From NCBI GenBank assembly GCA_009774345.1, contig VSNR01000148.1:1-10785 (forward strand): 10,785 bases of DNA. Direction: 5' to 3'. How positions within the stretch are numbered: position 1 is the first letter of the stretch; every line of letters begins with the position of its first letter. The notes under the pieces are model-generated. The model did no database searches. It was not told where the DNA came from and was given only the letters and a program-made list of their open reading frames with translations. This DNA comes from Lachnospiraceae bacterium (GTDB lineage Bacteria > Bacillota > Clostridia > Lachnospirales > Lachnospiraceae). The translations under genes and the position numbers were made by a program. Below, piece by piece: positions 1 through 5,780 of this stretch.

Positions 1-39
1 TTTATTAAGGTACGGCAGCATTTATACTTTAGGTAGGAA

Positions 40-471
40 TTGGCTGTTAACCAAACCGCACAGGTGGAAATTTTTTGCAGATCGGTCTCCTATCCCACAA
101 AGACCTGGGAGGAGCTTGACGCCTTTCACCGGGAGTCCAAAATAGCGGCTGCCGACCATATTTTAATGAAAATCCGGGTTCTCTTAAACGATGAATCCAT
201 CACCAAACTGACCCCGGAGATCACCCAAAAGGCTTACCAAAAATACTGTGAAACCAAACAATCCAAAGAGGCGCACGATATGTACCGCAGACTCGACCAC
301 ACCCGCTGGCTGCGTTTTTATACCTATTATAACTGGAGCTACGGTCCCTCGCGGAACGATATCGCCAGACAGCATCCTATGCTGTGTCCCTACGACCAAC
401 TGACGCCAGAACAAAAGCGTGAGCGCGACGCCGCCTGGGAACTATTAGGAAGTATTGCCTCCAGGCTGTGA
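40..471 (+). CDS. RyR-domain protein, C-terminal part (probable fragment of a larger, frameshifted gene)
   Basis: The C-terminal half matches the ryanodine-receptor repeat (RyR) domain: residues 85-136 carry an RW pair, then NWSYGPSRND, HPMLCPYDQL and an acidic-basic helix. The first 50 residues (WEELDAFHRES, AAADH) resemble the linker that precedes RyR in bacterial proteins with an N-terminal TrkA-type NAD-binding domain, so a longer protein is expected. The frame is closed by TAG at 34-36 and the only start is a TTG at 40 with a poor AGG-rich site before it. Reading bases 2-40 in the next frame gives RYGSIYTLGR, which would join this frame naturally if one base were restored near position 36. 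I infer a frameshifted gene whose 5' part lies outside the window, but a short stand-alone protein starting at TTG cannot be excluded. Domain identity is fairly sure; cellular role is unknown, with nucleotide or ligand sensing the usual guess. It converges on the M56 gene, 14 bases away. Confidence 0.7.
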   Translation: MAVNQTAQVEIFCRSVSYPTKTWEELDAFHRESKIAAADHILMKIRVLLNDESITKLTPEITQKAYQKYCETKQSKEAHDMYRRLDHTRWLRFYTYYNWSYGPSRNDIARQHPMLCPYDQLTPEQKRERDAAWELLGSIASRL

Positions 472-485
472 GCAGGGCGGAATCT

Positions 486-3218
486 TTACGCCGCCCGCTC
501 ATAGATTATCCACAATGCGCCCTCCTTAAACTCAAATCCATACCGGTTCCCGTCGAGTATCTCATCTGCCCAGTATATCACATCCCACTCTGTCTCCTCG
601 CAGGTAAAATCACTTGAAAACTGCGCACGAACCTCCTCCATGCTCATTCCCACTGTAAAACGGTTGTTGCGGCTCCCGCCCCCCTCCTGTATCATAATTC
701 CGACAAGACAGCCTCTCTCATCAAAGGTGAGACGGTAACGGTTGTTCTCTGCCACAATGACATATTTTTCATCGAATCTTTTTGTGTGTACTCCTGTATT
801 GCTGTATTCTTCATAAACATCAAAATACGCGACGCGGTTTCTGGTCAGATATTCCTGTACGCTCACTGCATCCATTCCCCACGAAAGCCCGGTTAAGCGC
901 CCTCTGATCTGCGGCTCATCATACTCCTCGAGTAAGATTGGCACAAAAGTATCCGAATAACGATGCGTACTTGTCTCCAAAAGGTCCCCCGTAACGCAAA
1001 GCGTCCGCTCCTGCACTCCAAGATCTTTTCCCGCACCAACCATCGTACCATCTGCAAACTGGGCAAACACATTAAAATCATAACTGGTGTCATATCTCCC
1101 GAGTCTAGGTATTTCCTGCGCCTGGCTGTTTCCTGCGATTTCCTCTACCCACACCATGCTCACATCATCAAGTACTTTCTGCGGCGTCCGCACAAAATCA
1201 TCCCCTGTGACAGGCGTTCCGCACTCTCCAAAAAGGTTCCGCCCCCATGTGTAAAGGCTCCCATCTGCGCCAATCGCAGCTCCTGTTGTGTTACCAGTCG
1301 TCACATAAATGCAGTTTTCAAGCAGTTTCCTCGGGCGGGTGTAGAGCATCTTTGCCGGGTTGTGGTCATCTTCTGTGCTTTTCTCATAATCCCTGCTGTC
1401 ACATACGTTTGAGTGATATGTGCCGCAGTACTGCCCCCACCACCACACATTCTGGTCACGGTCAAGGGCGGCAATACATTCCATGCCCGCGCGGACATAC
1501 GCCACATTTTCCATCAGCAGCACAGGCTCTGCGCCGTCCTGCACTTCGCCGAACAGCCCCACTCTATTCGAGCCAATACCATACAGCCTGCCATCCTCTG
1601 TGAGATAGACACAGAAATATCCGTTTACAGAACAGTCTACCGTCACCACATGCTCTGCGATTTTTACTGGTTCCTGATAAAAATCCTCTATGTTGCCTTT
1701 CCCTAATCCCAACTGTCCATATTCGTTTTTGCCATATCCCCACAAGACCTTATTTTCATCAATAAAATAACGGTTATCGACAATCACCTTATTGGTAATA
1801 TAATAATCTGCCAGTTCAAACGAAGGTTTCCTGCGTATGATATCCATGTCGCTGACGCGGAATACCGGCATTGCTGCGCTCTCCTCCTGCGGTATGGTCT
1901 GTGTGTCTGCCACAGGATCTCCTATCTGCTGTTCAGACGCTGCATCTGCTTCCGGCATCTTCTTTATCTGCTGCGCGGCATTTTCATCTTTCGCAGCACG
2001 CTCCTGACCTGCGATCACCCACATGCTGCTTCCCACCAAAACAGCAGTTATCAGAATGCCCATGACAAGATACCCCCATCTGTTTTTCATGACAAACATA
2101 TGCTGTATCCTGCGCTTTGCAACTCTTTTTCCCGTAAAAATCGAAGTTCCGTACACAATATCACGCACGCGGTTTTCTGCCATGTTCTGTAATACGGTCA
2201 TTCCATATCGTTTCTGTTCCTCCGCAGACAGGCGGCGCATCACAAGTGTGTCACAGACGCACTCCACATCCTGATACGCCAGTTTTTCCATCAGCCGCAT
2301 CACCGGATTAAACCAGTATAGGTCACACACAAACATAATCAAAAGTTTATACCACAAATCTCCGTTTCTCTTGTGCTGCATCTCATGGCAAAAGATCATG
2401 TACAGCTCTTCCTTGGTGTATGCCCTGTCTGGCATCAGCAGCATCGTGTGTCTGTAGCCCAAAAGCATTGGCGAGCTGAGCTTATCACAGATAAAAATCT
2501 GCGGTACTTTTTTCATGCAATACGCTTCGCAGACTGCTGCCAACTGTGCACAGCACTGCTCATCGTCACAGTGGCGGGAATATCGTCTTATCCATTCTCT
2601 GATATTCAGATAACCAATCACATGGTACTCTGAAAACACAGCCGCGCCCGCTATCCAGAGCGCCAAAAGCAGCCACAGTTTCTTATGATCAGGAGTCTTA
2701 TATTCAGAAGTCTTTTGATCAGGAGTCTTTTGATAAAGGCTGTCCGACATGCGCAGTTGTATTTTTGCGTTCTGCTGTCGGTCTGACGGTGAAAGCTCCT
2801 CTGTATCCGCATCTGTATCTATTGTCTTTCCGTTTACATTGTTCTCGGCAGTTTCCAGCACCTTCACAGACGCTTCACTTCCGGTATTTTTAGCCAGCTC
2901 TGATATTTTAGCAGTCGCACCATCCCTGGCATTCGCTGTCACTTCCTGCGTTTTTTCAGACAGATCGCTCTGCCCTGTGCCAGCCGCCTCCTCCATTAAC
3001 AGCCCGATCTGCCAAAGATACGCTGGCTTTTGTTCATAAATCCCACGCATGAGAATACGAAGCGGAATGAGCAGCCGCACCGCCAGAATGAGCCAGAGCA
3101 TTTTGCGCCATCCATATCCGATTTTCACTCCAGCTATATACGGGACTGCCCACGCAGCCAGAACCACCAGATCCACCGCAAGCAATGTACCTATCAGATA
3201 TATGAACTGCACTTCCAT
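486..3218 (-). CDS. BlaR1-type M56 membrane metalloprotease receptor with C-terminal RCC1-like repeats
   Basis: A 910-residue antirepressor-type signal transducer. TM helices lie near residues 5-30 and 40-58, then a long hydrophilic loop (about 75-178), TM3 (181-198), the cytoplasmic M56 zinc-protease region, and TM4 (382-403). The zinc site HEMQH is at 278-282 and the likely third ligand is E319 in DVECVCD. In BlaR1 this protease inactivates the BlaI repressor when the outside domain binds its ligand. Here the outside part has no penicillin-binding SxxK/SxN/KTG set. It has about five RCC1-like repeats (484-740; for example LWGYGKNEYGQLGLG and LYTWGRNLFGECG), then two similar small units starting GLSWGMD (777) and FTVGMSM (854). 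The start was moved 20 codons inside the longest open frame to ATG 3218, which has AAAGGGAG about 8 bases upstream and lies 4 bases after the blaI stop. The ligand is not predictable; a protein or peptide is plausible. Family assignment is sure, substrate inferred from the neighbouring repressor. Confidence 0.92.
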   Translation of the reverse strand: MEVQFIYLIGTLLAVDLVVLAAWAVPYIAGVKIGYGWRKMLWLILAVRLLIPLRILMRGIYEQKPAYLWQIGLLMEEAAGTGQSDLSEKTQEVTANARDGATAKISELAKNTGSEASVKVLETAENNVNGKTIDTDADTEELSPSDRQQNAKIQLRMSDSLYQKTPDQKTSEYKTPDHKKLWLLLALWIAGAAVFSEYHVIGYLNIREWIRRYSRHCDDEQCCAQLAAVCEAYCMKKVPQIFICDKLSSPMLLGYRHTMLLMPDRAYTKEELYMIFCHEMQHKRNGDLWYKLLIMFVCDLYWFNPVMRLMEKLAYQDVECVCDTLVMRRLSAEEQKRYGMTVLQNMAENRVRDIVYGTSIFTGKRVAKRRIQHMFVMKNRWGYLVMGILITAVLVGSSMWVIAGQERAAKDENAAQQIKKMPEADAASEQQIGDPVADTQTIPQEESAAMPVFRVSDMDIIRRKPSFELADYYITNKVIVDNRYFIDENKVLWGYGKNEYGQLGLGKGNIEDFYQEPVKIAEHVVTVDCSVNGYFCVYLTEDGRLYGIGSNRVGLFGEVQDGAEPVLLMENVAYVRAGMECIAALDRDQNVWWWGQYCGTYHSNVCDSRDYEKSTEDDHNPAKMLYTRPRKLLENCIYVTTGNTTGAAIGADGSLYTWGRNLFGECGTPVTGDDFVRTPQKVLDDVSMVWVEEIAGNSQAQEIPRLGRYDTSYDFNVFAQFADGTMVGAGKDLGVQERTLCVTGDLLETSTHRYSDTFVPILLEEYDEPQIRGRLTGLSWGMDAVSVQEYLTRNRVAYFDVYEEYSNTGVHTKRFDEKYVIVAENNRYRLTFDERGCLVGIMIQEGGGSRNNRFTVGMSMEEVRAQFSSDFTCEETEWDVIYWADEILDGNRYGFEFKEGALWIIYERAA
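2681..2730 (-). repeat. Short imperfect tandem repeat in the M56 loop
   Basis: Two copies of a roughly 20-base unit (TCTTWTGATCAGGAGTCTTW on the + strand, 2681-2700 and 2711-2730) lie 30 bases apart, differing at two positions, with degenerate partial copies between and after them. They encode the KTPD(Q/H)K motifs just before TM3 of the M56 protein, at the end of its hydrophilic outside loop. Slippage expansion of a flexible linker is the simple reading. Confidence 0.7.
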
Positions 3219-3222
3219 CCTG

Positions 3223-3606
3223 TCATCTCCCTTTCTGCTCTGCTGTCTGCTCGTCAATAAACGCCTGCAATTCCGCAATTTCCTCGCGATTCAGCCCTTT
3301 GCCGTCATACAGCGCTGTGACAAAATTTTTGAGGGAGCTGCCAAACATTTTATCCAAGACACGCTGCCCTTCCTCTTGCAGATACGCGGACTTTTCCACC
3401 AGCGCATTATAATAATTGATGTTGCCCTGCTTTTCCTTGCGCACAAATCCCCTTTTTTCCAGACGGGAAAGCAGCGACAAAAGGGTGCTTGGCACAACAT
3501 CCCTGCCATTTCCCAACTTCATTTCAATCTCCATTCTGGAAACCGGCTGCTCTGAATCCCAAATCACCATCATCAGTTCCAGCTCTGCATCTGGTATTTT
3601 TTTCAT
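3223..3606 (-). CDS. blaI: BlaI/MecI/CopY-family transcriptional repressor
   Basis: A 127-residue repressor beginning MKKIPDAELELMMVIWD, the typical start of the BlaI family. A winged helix-turn-helix occupies about residues 5-70, with the recognition-helix region VPSTLLSLLSRLEKRGFV, followed by a helical dimerisation tail. It should bind as a dimer to ACA-NN-TGT dyads; two such sites lie in front of this operon, so autoregulation is expected. Start chosen at ATG 3606, with AAGGAGAGG about 8 bases upstream; an in-frame GTG at 3615 is too close to that site. It follows the lipoprotein stop by 20 bases, and the M56 start lies 4 bases after its stop. The MecI cleavage pair N101-F102 aligns, without gaps, with A98-L99 here; an N94-F95 pair lies four residues earlier, so the cut site may be shifted. 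The symbol denotes family, not a proven beta-lactamase regulator. Confidence 0.93.
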   Translation of the reverse strand: MKKIPDAELELMMVIWDSEQPVSRMEIEMKLGNGRDVVPSTLLSLLSRLEKRGFVRKEKQGNINYYNALVEKSAYLQEEGQRVLDKMFGSSLKNFVTALYDGKGLNREEIAELQAFIDEQTAEQKGR

Positions 3607-3626
3607 GATACCCACCTCTCCTTTTT

Positions 3627-4634
3627 CTACAGTTCCTTATATGTATCAAGAACTCGCAGCAGTTCCAGATTCTGCCGTTCTGTTTCATTAAAAACGCCAT
3701 CGTCAAACGCTGCTGCGGTACAGCGCGGCATGTACCAGACCTGCCCCATAAAATACGCATTTAAGTCGGCATTCTGGAAAATATATCCATGTCTGGCATA
3801 AATCTCATTCTTCGCAAGATGGAGAATTAACGGCGGCACGTCCTCGAATTCCGCCCTGACGTATACTTTTGTGTCTGTGTTGTACAGCGTGTCCGTAAAC
3901 ATCGAGATATCTCTCACCTCCCTGACATTTTCCATATAGTCTAACACCTCATTCCAATAGGAGCAGCTTTCCAGATATGGCTTCCGCTTTGCAATCTCTT
4001 CATTCAGACGTTCCTCTGACCAGTCTGTACTGTACTGGTCGAGATCTGATCTGTGCTCTGTCTCATGCTCCTGCGCTTGTCCATCCATCAATCCTTCCAG
4101 TTCTGACATCTGTGTCATTTTATTTGCCCGGACGAGCACATAGGACCCACTTATTCCAAAGCCGCTTAAATTTTCATCGTTTAATACAAAGTCCTCAACT
4201 TCAATTTTGATCTCGTCCCGCCCAAGCTGGATATGTAGTGTCCCACTGTTTCCAAAGCCATCATCCACAAACGCATAGCGGCAATGACCGTCCTCAATGC
4301 TGCATGAAATATCCCGCATTTCAGCAAAACGCTCCGTGCGCTGCTGCTGTACATACATCCATCCGCGCAGCTCATTATTATTTGTTATCTCCGCATAAAA
4401 TTCCGCGCCGCCAGTTTTTAAAATTTCCTCATGGGAACTGCCACCCTCCGACCAAAGTCCGGCATAGTCTTGATAATCTGGCTGTTTTTCAGACCCCTGC
4501 TCTTCATACGTGATGCAGCTTTCTTCATCCACGTCGCCTGTCAGAGATGCCCGCTCACCGCAGCCTGCATTCAGAATCATGCAGGAACATAGAATCACTG
4601 TAAATTTGATGGGTTTAAAAAAATACTTTTTCAT
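3627..4634 (-). CDS. YARHG-domain putative lipoprotein
   Basis: A 335-residue exported protein, first gene of the BlaI/M56 operon. The N-terminus has a KK-rich start, a hydrophobic stretch (residues 11-22) and the sequence LNAGC ending at C25. This looks like a lipobox, although N at -3 is unusual, so membrane anchoring by a lipid is likely but not certain. Residues 55-170 form a predicted beta-rich domain (AGLWSEGG, DDGFGNSGTLHI, GISGSYVLVRA) that I cannot name. The C-terminal YARHG domain (273-326) is clear from LAKNEIYARHGYIF and the following tryptophan/proline motif. YARHG domains occur in extracellular proteins of Firmicutes; their function is poorly known. ATG 4634 has GAGGG about 6 bases upstream. 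Being co-regulated with a membrane receptor that has its sensor outside, it may be the output of the circuit or a partner or ligand of the sensor; this is inference. Confidence 0.88.
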   Translation of the reverse strand: MKKYFFKPIKFTVILCSCMILNAGCGERASLTGDVDEESCITYEEQGSEKQPDYQDYAGLWSEGGSSHEEILKTGGAEFYAEITNNNELRGWMYVQQQRTERFAEMRDISCSIEDGHCRYAFVDDGFGNSGTLHIQLGRDEIKIEVEDFVLNDENLSGFGISGSYVLVRANKMTQMSELEGLMDGQAQEHETEHRSDLDQYSTDWSEERLNEEIAKRKPYLESCSYWNEVLDYMENVREVRDISMFTDTLYNTDTKVYVRAEFEDVPPLILHLAKNEIYARHGYIFQNADLNAYFMGQVWYMPRCTAAAFDDGVFNETERQNLELLRVLDTYKEL

Positions 4635-4693
4635 ATCTTCCCTCTTTTATATTGACAAAATCAGTGCATATACATACACTGTATTCTTTGTTT

Positions 4694-4709
4694 TTAGACA
4701 AATGTCTAA
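4694..4709. promoter_or_regulatory. BlaI-type operator O2
   Basis: TTAGACAAATGTCTAA on the + strand: 7-base arms around a 2-base centre, containing the ACA-NN-TGT core typical of BlaI/MecI/CopY operators. It lies about 36-51 bases into the predicted leader of the leftward operon and is the exact reverse complement of O1. Confidence 0.85.
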
Positions 4710-4729
4710 TTTCAGCGTGCGAGCAAGAG

Positions 4730-4745
4730 TTAGACATTTGTCTAA
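4730..4745. promoter_or_regulatory. BlaI-type operator O1
   Basis: TTAGACATTTGTCTAA on the + strand, the same dyad as O2 in the opposite orientation, 36 bases away centre to centre. It begins directly downstream of the -10 box and covers the predicted transcription start, the classic position for steric repression by a BlaI dimer. Since the only BlaI-family gene in view is in the operon behind it, autoregulation is the natural reading. Confidence 0.87.
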
Positions 4746-4750
4746 CAGAA

Positions 4751-4779
4751 AACATAACACAATACTAACATCCTGTCAA
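4751..4779 (-). promoter_or_regulatory. Promoter of the YARHG-blaI-M56 operon
   Basis: On the - strand a perfect -35 TTGACA (4774-4779) is separated by 17 bases from a -10 TATGTT (4751-4756). The predicted start is near 4744, inside operator O1, leaving a leader of about 110 bases that also contains O2 before the lipoprotein ATG. Confidence 0.8.
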
Positions 4780-4804
4780 TACATTCTCATTTAAAATTTT
4801 TAAT

Positions 4805-4833
4805 TTGACAATGACATCACTTAGTGATAAGAT
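4805..4833 (+). promoter_or_regulatory. Promoter of the small antisense RNA
   Basis: Perfect -35 TTGACA (4805-4810), 17-base spacer, -10 TAAGAT (4828-4833). The spacer and first -10 base form a perfect dyad ATCACT-T-AGTGAT (4816-4828), which could be a regulator site. No convincing rightward reading frame with a ribosome site follows within 300 bases, so it most likely drives a non-coding RNA. Confidence 0.65.
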
Positions 4834-4839
4834 AACTAT

Positions 4840-4933
4840 AAAGAAAGGTACTGTCGATAGACGGTTAGCCCATTCAAATATTTCGATTAAAAAATAACTG
4901 CTAAGTTGACCAGACAAGGGCGGTTATTTTTTT
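4840..4933 (+). ncRNA. Candidate antisense antitoxin RNA of a type I toxin-antitoxin pair
   Basis: A rightward transcript from the promoter at 4805-4833 would end at the terminator at 4889-4933, giving about 95 nt. It has a 5' hairpin with a GATA loop (arms ACTGTC 4850-4855 and GACGGT 4860-4865, one G-U pair, extended by GG/CC) and the 3' terminator hairpin. Its 3' end is complementary to the stop codon and 3' untranslated region of the leftward 33-residue membrane peptide gene, the 3'-overlap layout known from pairs such as txpA/RatA. The ends and the antitoxin role are inferred from sequence only. Confidence 0.55.
4889..4933 (+). terminator. Terminator hairpin shared by antisense RNA and the facing peptide gene
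   Basis: Arms AAAAAATAACTGC (4889-4901) and GCGGTTATTTTTT (4920-4932) pair over 13 positions in the rightward RNA with only one G-U wobble, around an 18-base loop, and a T run closes the structure. Read leftward the same stem has an A-C mismatch at the wobble position but still has T6 at its end. It may stop transcription both ways, and the pairing suggests selection mainly on the rightward RNA. Confidence 0.75.
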
Positions 4934-5025
4934 GTGTTGTTGCTTCCGATTGTATATCCAAGTCCGAAAGCTGTCAGCACCAAGCTAATTATTGCAATCA
5001 GACTTTCTATCGTTATCATTTGCAT
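4924..5025 (-). CDS. 33-residue single-TM peptide, candidate type I toxin
   Basis: A small open frame with one hydrophobic helix: residues start MQMITIESLIAIISLVLTAF, continue with GLGYTIG and end with a polar, basic tail (SNNTKK). The ribosome site is very strong (AAGGAGG); ATG 5025 is 4 bases after it and a second ATG at 5019 is 10 bases after it, so either may be used (33 or 31 residues). A promoter lies at 5049-5076, giving a leader of about 17 bases. The stop codon sits inside the 3' arm of the shared terminator hairpin. Size, single helix with charged tail and a facing small RNA at the 3' end match holin-like or TxpA/Fst-type toxins in general plan. I do not recognise a named family with certainty; a harmless small membrane protein is the alternative. 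Confidence 0.68.
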   Translation of the reverse strand: MQMITIESLIAIISLVLTAFGLGYTIGSNNTKK

Positions 5026-5048
5026 CCCCCCTCCTTTTTTCTTCGCTG

Positions 5049-5076
5049 TTTATACAGTTTTAAAGAAAACTTGTAA
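5049..5076 (-). promoter_or_regulatory. Promoter of the 33-residue peptide gene
   Basis: On the - strand -35 TTACAA (5071-5076) and -10 TATAAA (5049-5054) are 16 bases apart. The predicted start near 5042 leaves just enough room for the ribosome site. The -35 bases are the same six that read TTGTAA as a possible -35 for the rightward M50 gene. Confidence 0.5.
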
Positions 5077-5097
5077 TTTTAATAAAAATTTTATAAT
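5071..5097 (+). promoter_or_regulatory. Promoter of the M50-like protease gene
   Basis: Perfect -10 TATAAT at 5092-5097 in a very AT-rich stretch; the best -35 is TTGTAA at 5071-5076 with a short 15-base spacer. Predicted leader about 58 bases. Confidence 0.5.
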
Positions 5098-5161
5098 AAG
5101 ATTCACGCAATTATGCTACGTTATTCTTAGGAACTGTAGAAAATAAAAGAGGTCAGAACAG

Positions 5162-5710
5162 ATGAATAAAAAAATAAAATGTATCGGATATACCCTGTTG
5201 TCAACAGGAATCGTTGTATTTTTATATATTTTTCTGCATGAATTGGGTCATATGATCATTATGCTGTCGGCAGGAGCCACCATCACAGATTTCAGTATAT
5301 TTACAGCGCATGTGAGTGCCGTTGGCGGTGCGTACACAGATTTATCACGCATGTGTATGCATGTAAATGGCAGCTTATTTCCATTCATTATTGCTTACGT
5401 ATACACCTTGTTTTATCGAAAAAATAACACCAGCTCCTTCTATCGCATTTTTTCATACGTGGTGATTGTGATCTCGGCTGCTTCAATCTGTGCATGGGTT
5501 GTAAATCCGTTTGTATATCTGCTGGGAACTGCCCCAATCAACGATGACGTGACAAAATTTCTGACTGTTTTCAGCGCACATTATCACCCCTTGATTGTGA
5601 GCGCAGCAGCCGTCGTCCTGATTGGCATGGATGTTGTGCTGATGATAAAGAAGCGAATCTTGTATAATTTTATTGAAGAGATAAAGAACTGCTCTGAGTA
5701 TGCCATTTAA
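5162..5710 (+). CDS. Small M50-like integral membrane metallopeptidase
   Basis: A 182-residue protein with about four membrane helices (near 10-38, 71-84, 98-120, 144-162). The zinc motif HELGH is at 26-30 inside the first helix, as in site-2-type proteases of the M50 family, followed by GAT and a GG turn (55-56), the pattern of the M50B subgroup. The usual second motif (NPDG-like) is not evident; NDD at 127-129 could supply the third metal ligand. ATG 5162 has AGAGG about 9 bases upstream. It starts 136 bases from the divergent 33-residue peptide gene and is followed by an unrelated Uma2 gene with its own promoter, so it appears to be monocistronic. Substrate unknown. It is much shorter than sporulation or sigma-factor proteases of the family and lacks a PDZ domain. 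Confidence 0.78.
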   Translation: MNKKIKCIGYTLLSTGIVVFLYIFLHELGHMIIMLSAGATITDFSIFTAHVSAVGGAYTDLSRMCMHVNGSLFPFIIAYVYTLFYRKNNTSSFYRIFSYVVIVISAASICAWVVNPFVYLLGTAPINDDVTKFLTVFSAHYHPLIVSAAAVVLIGMDVVLMIKKRILYNFIEEIKNCSEYAI

Positions 5711-5715
5711 GGATA

Positions 5716-5744
5716 TTGACGAGCCTTCTTTGTAAATGTATAAT
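5716..5744 (+). promoter_or_regulatory. Promoter of the Uma2 gene
   Basis: TTGACG (5716-5721), exactly 17 bases, then perfect TATAAT (5739-5744). The start would be near 5751, which places the first in-frame ATG (5736) before the transcript and supports ATG 5781 as the true start. Confidence 0.85.
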
Positions 5745-5780
5745 TTAATTAAAAAACGTATCTCGAAAGGAGCGCCAGTT

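Noticed and set aside
475..496. GGGCGG...CCGCCC inverted repeat between the convergent RyR and M56 genes
   Set aside because: Only a 6-base stem with a 10-base loop and no T run on either side; too weak to call a terminator.
963..1412. 149-codon open frame on the + strand inside the M56 gene
   Set aside because: Antisense shadow of the RCC1-encoding region; no ribosome site and no recognisable protein. The same holds for the other + strand frames between 1247 and 3260.
3216..3278. Upstream start for the M56 protein (20 more residues)
   Set aside because: It would overlap blaI and has no ribosome site; ATG 3218 has one and begins directly before TM1.
3049..3555. 168-codon + strand open frame across the M56/blaI junction
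   Set aside because: It runs antisense through two well-supported genes and looks like no family.
486..4779. Beta-lactam resistance operon
   Set aside because: BlaI and the M56 half fit, but there is no beta-lactamase or PBP gene and the sensor lacks penicillin-binding motifs.
4934..5146. 70-codon + strand frame over the small peptide gene
   Set aside because: It is antisense to the peptide gene, has no ribosome site, and its sequence is explained by promoters and the peptide on the other strand.
5736..5780. Upstream ATG for the Uma2 protein
   Set aside because: It lies inside the promoter, before the predicted transcript start; ATG 5781 has AAAGGAG at the right distance.
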